Positions 1 through 10,587 of a stretch of 64,000 bases of DNA are shown here, in pieces; within the stretch, counting starts at the first letter, position 1, and each line of letters starts with the position of its first letter. The notes under the pieces are model-generated. The model did not search any database, was not told where the DNA came from, and worked only from the letters and a program-made list of their open reading frames with translations. The stretch is from Lunularia cruciata (taxonomy: Eukaryota; Streptophyta; Marchantiopsida; Lunulariales; Lunulariaceae), in NCBI GenBank assembly GCA_948567375.1, contig OX419761.1, forward strand, positions 59,991,089 through 60,055,088, in the 5' to 3' direction. A program made the position numbers and the translations under genes.

Positions 1-369
1 AAGCTTAATGAAGCTTATTCTTCAGATGTAGTCGTACTTTGCTTCAGATTCAACGACACAATCCCCAAGTAAGGACATGCAACATCAAAGCTGGCTTGGT
101 GAATAGACAGGCGCTTACTTCGCAGTAGAAGTTCCTGACTCTGACAGAGAGGGTTGAAACCAATAAGCGTCAAAACGGTTAGAGAGTAACAGGGGTTCTT
201 TGACGAAGAGGGGAGCAGGAGCTTCAGTCTCGCACGACGTGGACTCAGATGGCTCAATTTGTTTCACTACTCGTTCCAGATGCCCAGTAATATCGACGAG
301 TTCAGGGCCCTCGCCAGAAAGACTCAAGAATACATTTAATCCACGTCCACCGGCCATGCCATTTGTACC

Positions 370-456
370 CTTTTTCCCTTTCTTGCCCGCTGTTCCCTGC
401 TTACCATCTTTCCCTGATCGCCCTGGCTTCCCCGGTCTTCCTGGCCCATAACCGTC
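370..456 (-). pseudogene. Exon of the collagen-like gene (second Gly-X-Y block)
   Basis: After a CAG acceptor (459-457, minus strand) the frame reads DGYGPGRPGKPGRSG, then further triplets GKD GKQ GTA GKK GKK GTN GMA GGR, about eleven in all. Splicing 807 to 456 removes a 350-bp GT..AG intron (457-806) in phase 0 and gives GQD-GKD-GY, keeping glycine nearly every third residue across the junction. The same frame continues beyond the triplets (GLNVFLSLSGEGPELVDITG, to about 187). This agreement of splice signals and protein period is the best evidence that the locus was a spliced gene. Confidence 0.55.
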
Positions 457-806
457 CTGGGGATTGGATGTCCACACTCACAAGTAAAGTGTTACAAGCG
501 GGGCAACAAACTCCATGTGTAAAGCCCATTTGCAGTGTCAATCGGAGAACGTCACATCAGCTTAATAGCAAAGCCATATCAACTCAAAGAGTGGAATCGC
601 TTCGGACAAGCCCGTTCAGAACCAGATCTATAGTCAACGTAATATTTCCATTTCTGATGGAACCTACAGCTTGGACTTGGAGACATGCAATTAATTAAAT
701 CTCGACATTCTGCAGAACAATGAGCACTAAAAAGGTTGTCGATAGTATATGGTAAGGATGTTTGGTGACTCAATTGAAGTTGAAAGAGGGTGTACACGGA
801 GTTTAC

Positions 807-1073
807 CTTGCCGTCTTGCCCATTGGCACCTAGGTTACCATGCATTCCGTGTTCACCATCTGACCCATCTACACCTTGCCCGCCTGCCGCATCCACCACA
901 AATTCTGGCAAGGTTGCCATTCCAAGAGTTCCTTGGGATGGCTCCGTAACAAGTTCTTGAACTCCATCTCGTGACTCGTGTAATCTAAATGTGTATCCTT
1001 GCAATGCAGGAACACCAAATTCACCTCCTCCTGCAGGTTGGACATTAACAAAGACGAATAAGCTCCTCGCGAT
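807..1073 (-). pseudogene. Exon of the collagen-like gene (first Gly-X-Y block)
   Basis: Open on the minus strand from an AG-like acceptor at 1074-1075 to a GT donor (GTAAAC, 806-801). It encodes ARSLFVFVNVQPAGGGEFG, then a segment ending in PEFVVDAAG, then eight consecutive triplets GGQ GVD GSD GEH GMH GNL GAN GQD and a final GK. The donor lies in phase 0, so the Gly periodicity can carry into the next exon. The acceptor lacks a strong pyrimidine tract, so the upstream boundary is tentative. Confidence 0.5.
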
Positions 1074-2041
1074 CTACCAGTTTATTGGGGTTCTGATGAT
1101 GAGTGAGGTCCAGGTCAGAACTCCTCCGTCATCACCAGTTAATGAAGCCATGAGTATCACAAACCCCGGATCAGGCAACAAGCATCATATTTCTCAATCC
1201 AATCAGCTCATTACTGTGTTTTCCAGCGGTGACATCTTTACTTGATCCCCGTTGTTCGTGCTAGTCTCCGATCTCAGAGACCACTCATGATCCTCTGCGG
1301 AACTTCGGCTTCTAATGTACTAAGCTAATCGAGGGTTGACTTTATCACCACTTCCAATGCAAATCTTGAGGACCGTTGTCCCCCAAGGAACACTAGTTCC
1401 TTCATTTATATCAAGTATACGGAAGGAATATGCACCGGATGAGCTGGAAGGGTCAAAGTTGATGGCAGTGGTCTCCTGCTGCTGGTCTCCACCACCTTTC
1501 CGAGCTGGAAGCATCGTCCAACCTCACGGTCCTTTTGCAATGTGCCAATCTTTTAGATCACCAAAACTCTGTCTGAGTCCTTCACAGTATTGACCAGAGT
1601 CGATTTTAATTATTACTGTGCCAAAATTCTTCTCCTCAATTGAATAATTTCCTGTCGTCCATATTTTCGCTCGAACTGATAACGCATCAACCTACTAAAG
1701 ATCAGAAGCTTGCTCTCTATTCTGACTTCTCCAGAGCCTCCTCCCTCAGAAGTCTCCCGTTTTTCATTTATCTTTTTCAGCTCTAAGACCACAGATATCC
1801 AGTCTAGAAACACATCAATTTGCCGTCGGTCGTTCCTTCTCGGCCCTTCAATTCGAATGTTGCAAAGTGCTCAAGGGGGCATGATTCATTCGGAATTCGG
1901 GCTTCGAATCGATAACTAGCTCAAAGTCGTTCCTCACACAAGTTGTTCAACCTCCATCTGCATCGCCGCAAAGTCTTCGTTCGCACGACTTTCTCCTCTC
2001 CAAACAATGGCAGTATTCCACCCTGAATTTTCTGCTGCCAT

Positions 2042-3300
2042 CTATTTTCTACATCTTCACAGCTTACTGTTCATAACATGGTGTGCTTCCTTTCTTGCTG
2101 GGGCCCGCCTCCACCTCTCCTGCTTATCTCCGCGCTGGCTCTCACTCTGTTCCCTGAGCACTCTTTCCGTAGCGCGATGGTTAAAACAAGAATTCGAGCG
2201 TCTTCTAGTTGTTCTCAACAAGCGACAGCACATTCTCTCCTCTCGAAGTTCCATCTACGAGGATTGCTTTCCGTTTTCTCACTGGAACAGCACGTTTTTT
2301 CTTTTCAGGAGTAGTGTTTGTCTATTCCGCTATTTTGCCGATTGCTTTCTCCGCACTTCGCAAGACATTCTTCACTACAGTCAAAAGAATTCACGATATT
2401 CTTCGAACTTCATCTTAAAAGGACGGACAATTTCCAGAGTTCTGGTAGCTTTATGACCGGAATCTCCTTACTTCTCGGTCCTGAGGAAATCCTTCCTTGC
2501 AAATTTCAAAGCAGTCTGTGAGAAACTGATGATACTCCCAGTACGTGTGCACCTACCCTGGCCCAAGCCTCTTTGGGTGAAACAACTCGCCTTCCCGCTA
2601 TGATTCTGCCGTGAAAATCTTTCGCTCTGCTTCACCAACGGTTTGACCGGAATCATTTGCAAAGACCGGCTTTAGTGCAGTCTGGATCTCCACGAAGAGC
2701 GAAGACAAAGCTCAGCCAATTTGCTCAGGGGGCAAGGGAACGCCTGTGCCCCAATCGCTGCTACTGCATATAGATGCAAAACATTGTGCACTGAGTTTAG
2801 ACCCTCGAAGCAGAGCCGTGGCGAGAATGGTCGATATTCCGTGGTCCCACCTTTCCCTTACCCTTGAGACAGCGGAGGACTTCCCTGTTCACGACTCGTG
2901 CAGGCCTGTCTAGCGTCCTTTCGGCCATATCTTGCGTGGGGCCCGCTACTGTGACTGTAGAAAGGAGCGAACTTTACCAGAGAAACTGACGCTACTGTAC
3001 GTGGTTGTGATGCCCACGAACAGTGAAAATGGATGGGCACACATTTATCGCACAGTCGCTATCGGTTTCCATGAGGTGGCACCAACTGTGCGGTCTGTTG
3101 TGTGTGGTTGGTGGGAGGCAAACAAGAAGTAGACGGAGGTGGGTGCCCGACCCTTCTCTAAGGATCAGCGTCCGCCAGTAAGGAAAGATTAGATCACACA
3201 GAAAACAGGGTGCCAGAACGGGAAGCAACGCTTAAATGAAAACAGCGTTGGTCCCCCATAGAGCATTACGCACTTATCTCAAGAAGAACAAGACCCAAGA
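2042..3300. other. GC-richer anonymous DNA upstream of the collagen-like gene
   Basis: This stretch lies 5' of the minus-strand pseudogene and would include its promoter. It has open frames on both strands, but none shows a recognisable domain, convincing composition or splice structure. I see no transposon similarity to other parts of the window. Confidence 0.4.
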
Positions 3301-3789
3301 ATGCCTTAGATGATAAAAGAAAGAACTACAGTCCCCGCGAAGAAAAGGCCAAGCTCAAACCCCAGAAAGACCGGACCACTAAATAAATTAGCATGAGGGT
3401 CAATTAACCTAGACTATCATTTCAAAACTTTTAGACAGCTCAACATGCATTTCGATCTTCCAGATATTTTCCTTCAGAATCTGCCCTATATATCATGGAG
3501 AATTTGCGGTAATCTTTGCCCCTTCTGATACATTTTAAGAGTGGAGAGTCTCACACTATAATTTGACAACACTATGAACTATGACAGTCTAGACCAAACA
3601 ACGTGTTGAAGGGTCAAGTAGGGACCTTACTTGGATGTTCTATTTTCTGCATGTAAAATTTTATTTATTTAGAAGTTTCTCTAGTTTAGATAAACACTAA
3701 TTCTAGGTTATCCACGAGTTTGCACAAACTTCCTCACGTTCTTTGATTTATATGCATCTAATCAATCCGAATGCATCTGAATACATGCT

Positions 3790-4800
3790 AACTACCATGA
3801 ATAAATAAATACATAGCTTTTTAAATTTTGATGTATGTTTAGCCTTTTATGTTTATTTGTAGCTTAAGGTTTGAATATCCTGAAGGATTTAATAAATATA
3901 ATACCTATCTACTTAATCATATATTAAAAATTATAAAATGCTTCTACAAAGAAGGATTAGAATGGCATATCAAATAGATTTGGATAACATTTATCTATTC
4001 AGATATTATATTTTGAAAATATGTAAAATGATTCTTTGTGAACATGGAGAAATAGACAGTATCTCAACTTGAGAATCTTACCATGTAGTCTTTAACATGA
4101 AACTTGGTATGACTAACATGAAGAAATATTTGGAATATTCCTTTATAATGTTTGTCCAAGTTAGAATATAAACACTTTGGTTTTAGTTTGATATAGTTTA
4201 TTGGCTTATAAAATATATTTATTTTGAAATTTAGTTCAAAATAGATGAACATATAGTTTTTAAATTTGGAAGTATGTTTAGCTATGTTTTGTTTATTTGT
4301 GGCTTGAGGTTTAAATATCCTTAAGAGTTGTTAAATATATTACCTAGTTATTTAATTATATATTAAAATATGTAAAATTAGAGAATAAAGAAGGGTTAGA
4401 ATGGCATATCAATTACATTTGGATAACTTTGATTCTAAATGTATAAGGAGTTGTTAAATATATTACCTAGTTATTTAATTATATTTTTAAATTACATAAA
4501 TTGATTATACTACAAAGGACTAGAATTTCATATCAGTTAAATTTAAATAATTTTGATTCTAAATTTATAAGGAGTTGTTGATTATATTATATATTCATTT
4601 ATTATGTTTGAAAATATGTAAAATGACCATACAAAGAAGGACTAGAATGGCATATCATCTGAAATTGGACAACTTTGATTCTAGACTTATAAGGAGTTGT
4701 TGAATATATTATCTATTCATTTATTATGTTTGAAAATATGTAAAATGATCATACAAAGAAGGTACTAGAATGGTAAATGTCATTTAAAATTAGACAACTT
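3790..4800. repeat. Nested AT-rich tandem repeats
   Basis: A motif starting AGAATGGCATATCA recurs at 4398, 4522 (as AGAATTTCATATCA), 4644 and 4767 (decayed), a period of about 123 bp. Each unit also has GATAACTTTGATTCTA-like and AAGGAGTTGTTGA-like segments. A diverged copy at 3959, with its upstream block at about 3800-3960 (TGTTTAGCC... TTTGTAGCTTAAGG), repeats at 4250-4400, a larger duplication of about 440 bp. No coding potential is visible. Confidence 0.65.
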
Positions 4801-6221
4801 TGATTCTGAACGTATTACACTTTCCGCTCTTTGAACTTCACAAGTTAAAGTTTGAAAGTTGGTTGCCTTTTGTGGTAGACTAGGAGTTAAATCTGGTGAA
4901 TGGAAAGAGTTCCCTTTCTTGATTATTTAAATTTTATTCTCTTAAGGGCCAAGAATATATTGTCCATTAAAATTATGAGTCTATAATAATATAATATATC
5001 TCTATTCCTTCTTAAATATCCTTTGAGGTTCAGTTTATTATCATTATTTTCAAAATTTTCCATTTTGTTAAGTTCTTGATTTTTAAAAGCAATACACTTA
5101 AATGATAAATATCTGATAAAATTATTAGATAAAATTACATAAATAAATATCTAATTGAAAATAGCTAATTAAATATTTTTTATGTAAAAATTACTTAGTC
5201 TATCATTTTAATATGAAAAATATAGTTATAATATGCATTACTTGACTCACAAAGTAGTTTCATATGCTCGTATACAAGGTAAATTAGATATTCATACATA
5301 GAACTATTAGTTGAATTCATAGATATACACGTTTAGAGTGTAGAACTTAACATTTTAGTCTAAGGAAATGAATACTCAGGTTTGTAAAATTGGACATTTA
5401 GGTGGTAGATTTTGAGATTTGAGGTCATTGAGATCAACCTTTGATTTCATTGAGATCAACCTTTGATTTCATTGAAATAGATATTTGTATATATCAGATA
5501 TTGAATATTTAGAGTTTTGATTTTGGACTGGAAATCATTCATTTTTAGTGAGGATTAAATATATGTGTTTTACTGTTGAGAGCTACCACTTATTGCAAGC
5601 TGAGGATGTGATAATTATCTAATAGACTTGGATAACTACCAATAAATGATAATTCTATTATGATATGTATCAACGCGGATCCATGCATAATATCCTGCGT
5701 TATATATACATTGGAAAGTAATATTGCTGAAGAAAATAACTAACAAAGAAACAAAACAGTCCAGTCCCCTGTATCCTATTGTTTACATAGAGAGTTGGCT
5801 TAGCATAGGGACTAGTATAGATTTGAAAGAGGCCCAGGAATTAGAAGGGGAAAGAACAATTATAAGTCCACTTAAAGTCAAAGACATCCCCTCATAAAGT
5901 TTGACCTAAAGCTTGCCTTGGCATTACTTGGAATTTCTGCAAAGTTACAAAAGTATGCATTTGATACGATGTGGCGCCTTTATTATAAGATGACTATTTT
6001 TCTTGTTCGTTTTATTGATCTTGTTATAAATTTTTTTATTAACGTAATTTCTCACGTTTCTATAATTTTTTTCTAAAACATGAGATATATCTATACAGAT
6101 TCAGATATTCATCTCTTTATTTTTTTTTTTCCTTTCCCATTATTACTTTGCTTATTCTCGCCTCATCATACAGCAGAGTAATTTATATTCATCTCCTATT
6201 CTCCGGTTCACTTGCATGTTT

Positions 6222-6249
6222 AAAATATCCTATTAAAATAGGATATTTT
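6222..6249. repeat. Perfect 13-bp inverted repeat, 2-nt loop
   Basis: Arms AAAATATCCTATT (6222-6234) and AATAGGATATTTT (6237-6249) are exact reverse complements. The arm is too AT-rich and isolated to assign a role. Confidence 0.7.
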
Positions 6250-6270
6250 CTTGTGATGCATAATCACAAG
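6250..6270. repeat. Inverted repeat CTTGTGA / TCACAAG
   Basis: Arms 6250-6256 and 6264-6270 around TGCATAA, directly adjoining the preceding hairpin. Almost the same palindrome occurs at 7564-7583. Confidence 0.55.
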
Positions 6271-7499
6271 GCGAATCTTAGAAGAATGGAGCAGGTTGAT
6301 TTAACAATACCCCAGATAAACATACAATAGATACTGTCCAATACATCACTCAAAGAATATCCTTATAAAAAAGAATACAGTTTCATTTTGAGAAATTATA
6401 CATATGGATTCAATTTTTTTTGGATCTATACACATGTTTCACTAAGCATCATATATACATACAAGAACCCTTAAACAACACTGTTGATGTTTTTGACCAT
6501 TTTGGCCATTTTAATCGTGTCATGAATTCTACTAAAACTATGTGAATGCACGAAACACTGTCTCACCTGTCTATTTGCTCTTGCTCGTTTAGCAACAATG
6601 GCGCCGACGAAAAGTGTGATTTTTTTACTATGCTATTCGAGTCACTGCTGTTCTGTCTCCATCCCCCCAACGTCCTCATCGCCCTGTCTCTGTCCCAATT
6701 ATGAGGTGATGAAAAAAATAATATGACTAAGGATCCATGTTCCTTCCAGTTTTAATTGGCGCCGGTGTTAGTTTGCAGGTGATGGGTGATTTTGCTCGTT
6801 GTTCAGGTGCCGCCGGAAATGTAAGAATCTGTCACTATGACATCCTCTGACTCACATCATAAGTCACTACAGTACAGGTAGAATGCCCAAATTCCGTTTG
6901 ACCATCCACAAGACAGGTACTGTGTGCTGACATAAGTATGCATCTCGTAGTATGATACCACAGTGCGTTACCAGTATCCATCTAGGTCCACCAGAATGAA
7001 GTTGTTCTGCACTCCATCGTACTTTGCCTAGCGAGCACCTTACATTACAAATCTTATCCAATTGCCTTTAAAAAATGAAAGTTACGGGATATTTCTGTAA
7101 AATACTTTTCAGGAGTCCATAGAGAAACAATGCAGTAAAAATGAACGCACTGTAAAGAAGTTTTCCAGGTTGATTTATAAAATGATGACCCGAAGGCCAA
7201 ATGGAATACCCCGATAGAGAGAGACCGAAGGCACGTAGAAGTGCATACGGAGCAACCAGGCTGGCGGCCCAAGCCAAAAGTGCCCAAAGCCAAGGAGAAG
7301 TACAGGCCAAAGTCTTACATGGGGAAATAACCTAAGCAACCCACCCAGTAACCTATTCCTGAACTGTATGATATAGATCCTCAAAGGTATATCTGATAGA
7401 GGGGGAGGGGTGGGGTCTAGACATGTAGGGAGCTCCTACTGCAATGCCCCATCAGTGAAGACCCAATGCTTGCAAAAGCTGTAAGGTGATAGATATCTG

Positions 7500-8392
7500 C
7501 GGCTGATAGTAAGAGGTGAGCATGGCCAATAAAATAGCTAGTTCACCTCTCTACTGCCAGGAACCTTGTGATGCATCACAAGGAGACTGTCAAAGTGGTG
7601 ATGGAGATGGACAAAGATTTCCACCACCAATAGGAAAAAGGTGTCAAAGGTGAGTCATGGAGCATAGTGGCCCTCCTTCCCCTTGGCGGCAATAGTTATT
7701 GCAGCTCCGCTTGTGAACATGCTCTAAACAAGGACTCTAGTCGGAGAGAGTTTGCAACCACCACATCATATAAAGTACGATGGCCGTCCATGAATGAAAC
7801 TTTTTTTGTCCTCACTCTACAAGGAGGAGGTCAGATCAGGTGCAACCAATGCTCAATCAAGACCTGGAAAGATCTGAGCTATTGTGCCATGGAGCGCATC
7901 ATGAACTTTGGTGGACTCTCCCTCGATAGCAAAATGCAAAACATGGATGCCTTGGGTATCAATTGCAGTCCCCCATGCACATTGGTCTGTTAGCCCTAGA
8001 AGTGTTGGATGTGGTAATTCCATTTGTAGGAAAAGTGCCATGGTAAACTCCTCCATAGTGAACCAAAATTCTTTTCTCAAAAGAGGGGCGTAAAGCCATG
8101 CCCTAGATCCTTTTTGTTTCCACAAGAGAAAATCCTAACTCTATCTAAAATAGCGTGAGGATGCTAATAAGGGTGTGAGTACATGTACACATAATGTAGT
8201 GCATGGAACTAAACATAAGAAAACATCCCCAATGGCTATGGGATGAATACCAAATGTCTCCTTTTGACAAAACAAGGAGACGAGATACCCAAAGAAATGA
8301 GCAGCTCCCAAGAGCACTAGACCAAGGCAATGCACTAACAAAATGCAAAGAGAAGGAGGAAACCAGAATCTAGGATGCCAAGGGTGAGACAA
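7500..8392 (-). pseudogene. Relic of a reverse-transcriptase-like element
   Basis: On the minus strand 8392-8141 reads through FGIHPIAIGDVFLCLVPC, resembling the 'GGIRPIAVGEV-RLV' RT block of non-LTR-like elements as I remember it. Next, 8125-7853 contains AWGTAIDTQGIHVLHFA and STKVHDALHGTIAQI, resembling the Cys/His-containing C-terminal part of the same proteins. Further on (about 7770-7700), in another frame, YDVVVANSLRLESLFRA resembles their 'DVVVADPTR' motif. The RT core between these parts is missing, so the copy is internally deleted and frameshifted. The family assignment rests on recalled motifs and is tentative. Confidence 0.4.
7564..7583. repeat. Perfect 20-bp palindrome CCTTGTGATGCATCACAAGG
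   Basis: An exact self-complementary 20-mer. It differs from the inverted repeat at 6250-6270 mainly by loss of AT/TA at the centre. Function is unknown. Confidence 0.6.
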
Positions 8393-10158
8393 TAAAGTAA
8401 ATGCTCAAAAACCAAACTTGAAGGCACATTGCCAAGAAATGTGAAGAGTGAAGTAGAGCATGAGCAAAGATGGACTCAATAAATTGTAACTCCTCATCTA
8501 GATGGTAATCATGGACAAATGAGGAAAGCTAGTATGTTGCCTATGCATAGAGATTCTTTAGGACTAATAATATAGCAATGGAGAAGGATGTTGGCCTAGA
8601 AGGTGAGACTACTTGGGCTGCTCTATGGTACTCCCCCACTTGACCTAGCATCAAGAAATGGTAAAGATGATGATGCTTTGGAAGTAGAGCATGAGGTTAT
8701 GGTACTTAGTAATTTGTCTAGCTACTACCAAGGTTTGGATGATGTATCCCTCTTGCAAAGTTGACCAATCCTCCCTCAAAAACTGATGAATCCGAGAGGC
8801 GGTTTTATAGTATCTTGATGCACCCCCCTAGGTAGGGAAGAGCAAAGTCCACTATGAGAATAGGGCTCATAGGATCCAAGTGCAGACATGTCTTCCTGGT
8901 CATTTGCCAAGATAGCACATAAAAGTGATGTACTATTTCATTTTTTTGAGGAAAGGCTTACATGAGGGAGTCACAAGAGCAATTAGGCAAGCATTCCATG
9001 TAATGAGTATTAAGTAACAATGCTTGCATGTCACTAGCAAACAACAAGTAGTATTACAACTTGTCAAATATCACAAGCTAATGTTTCAAATTTCAAATTT
9101 TGAATATTTTGGAGGTTAGGTGTTTGGAATTATTCTCAACAACCCAAAAGAAATACATAAGGTGGGATAAGAATGCATCTCAAGGTTGTTCTCTTGACAA
9201 TTTTACTTCTAAAGTCTGATTGACTTGTGTTCTAAAGGTATGAGGGATCTATGCCTTGTTGTTGAAAATATCCTCCTTGACACACCATGCAATTTGGTTT
9301 AGTTGAGGGTTTGGTTGCAGTTTGCACTTGCTTCCTTACCCATTCCCAAAGGGAAAACAAGTCCCTTAAAGCAAGGATGTTTCTTGAGGGTTTGACTAAA
9401 TGAGAGTTACTTTGATTAACCTCTATCACAAGTAGAGGGTGTATGCCTAAAAAAAGTAGATAAACCAACATGCTTATATTACCACCCCAAATGACAAAGT
9501 AAACTCTCTTGATTGGAGCAAAGTTAAATCTTGAAAATGACAGATCCAGAGTCCTTTGGGTTCAAGTCCAAGTGTCACCAAAACTCCCCCCAAACTCCCT
9601 ATCCAAAAGGTTTTTGCTACAATAAAGTAACACATAACAAACTTGGGATTACTAGACTAAGGATTACAAACAATAGAAGAAGAAACAACATCATCAACTA
9701 CCAACATCTTCTAGACTACCAAATGGAGAACCACACAACACAACAAGTTGGTGTAAAGGTAACCATAGTTGCACTACCCAGTGGGATTTTGAAGTTAAAT
9801 TTTTTTGGTTGAATTATCTCTACTATTACAAAGATGAAGTGACTTTCTACACTACCTAGAGCTCCAATCTTGCTTTCCACCCACCCAATTTTTTGGCAAC
9901 CAATTTCCCCTCCTTGAATTGAATTTGAGAATTAACCATTTCATCCTCCCGTCCTATGCTCTTAATCTCTATCTATGGAGTTGGATCATCTAGTAGAATT
10001 TTGTAAAATCTTTTGCTCTCCTATTCTTCCCACTTTGGCATGTATGCTACACTCCCTTCTACACTCAGGTACAAACTTGCAATGTTTGGTCAAGATCCGA
10101 TTGAGGGATAAAATTTTGGTTTGGAACTTGGAGCGCACTATCCTTACCACGGACATGG
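8393..10158. other. Anonymous intergenic DNA
   Basis: No domain is recognisable on either strand. Short open frames exist, but their composition and lack of motifs do not support genes. The stretch ends where the LTR of chromovirus copy D begins. Confidence 0.5.
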
Positions 10159-10587
10159 CATAAAAGACCAAGGAGAGAAATAGGAGAATAGAATACCAAA
10201 GTGGAATATCACATTAGGAATCTCAAGTGAGGGAAACTCTAAATGCTTAGCTTGAGCTTGGCTTGGGTATTTATAGGTAACTTGGATACAAGACCTTCCA
10301 AGGAAGGTTCCTTCTAGGAGCCACCTTACTTTGAGTGCAAGCTAAGCTAGTTATTTACTTGGCATACAAGCTAAGCTAGCCGTCAGCTTGGTGTACAAGG
10401 TACTTTACCCTTGGAAATTTCCTAGAAGCTTCTCACCAAGAAGCTTCATAGGTACTTCTAGAATATTCTACCCATGAGCTTTCTTGATGCTTCTAGCACA
10501 TTCTTAGGCTAGTTCTACTTCCTTTTGCTATATTTAGCTTAGATTACTTACTCATTAGCTCACTACTAACTTGTTTGCTAACTCCAT
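10159..10587 (-). repeat. Decayed 3' LTR of copy D
   Basis: Aligns by eye with the LTRs of copies A and B from the decayed first bases (CATAAAAGACC for TGTAAAAGACC) to AACTCCATA. It keeps a TATA sequence (10268-10275, minus) and a perfect heat-shock-element trimer (10455-10469) despite many other changes. Confidence 0.75.

Larger units (their letters stand above)
15..2041 (-). pseudogene. Decayed low-copy gene with collagen-like Gly-X-Y segment
   Basis: Read on the minus strand, coding-like sequence begins at an ATG at 2041-2039 (MAAENSGWNTAIVWRG...) and can be followed in pieces to a TAA near 15. The frame is broken by an apparent GT duplication near 1934, a shift near 1862, a shift near 1690, an in-frame TGA near 1528, a gap with several stops at about 1080-1330, and a shift near 150. 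Pieces include a charged stretch (VFLDWISVVLELKKINEKRE), a segment around 1660-1530 (EEKNFGTVIIKIDSGQYCEG), one around 1480-1340 (AYSFRILDINEGTSVPWGTT), then Gly-X-Y triplets and a C-terminal tail. I do not recognise the family; collagen-like triplets are rare in plant proteins. No signal peptide is evident. Composition is GC-richer than the surrounding transposon DNA, as expected for a former host gene. Small introns could explain some of the breaks, but not all of them. Confidence 0.5.
3300..6600. other. AT-rich intergenic DNA without a gene
   Basis: Strongly AT-rich, with no long open frame and no transposon domain. It contains the nested repeats at about 3790-4800, a short tandem duplication near 5427-5472 (a unit containing ATTGAGATCAACCTTTGATT, twice) and hairpins at 6222-6270. 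No gene is supported. Confidence 0.6.

Noticed and set aside
2007..2456. 149-residue plus-strand frame
   Set aside because: Ser/Leu/Phe-rich, no motif, and it lies over the upstream region of the minus-strand pseudogene.
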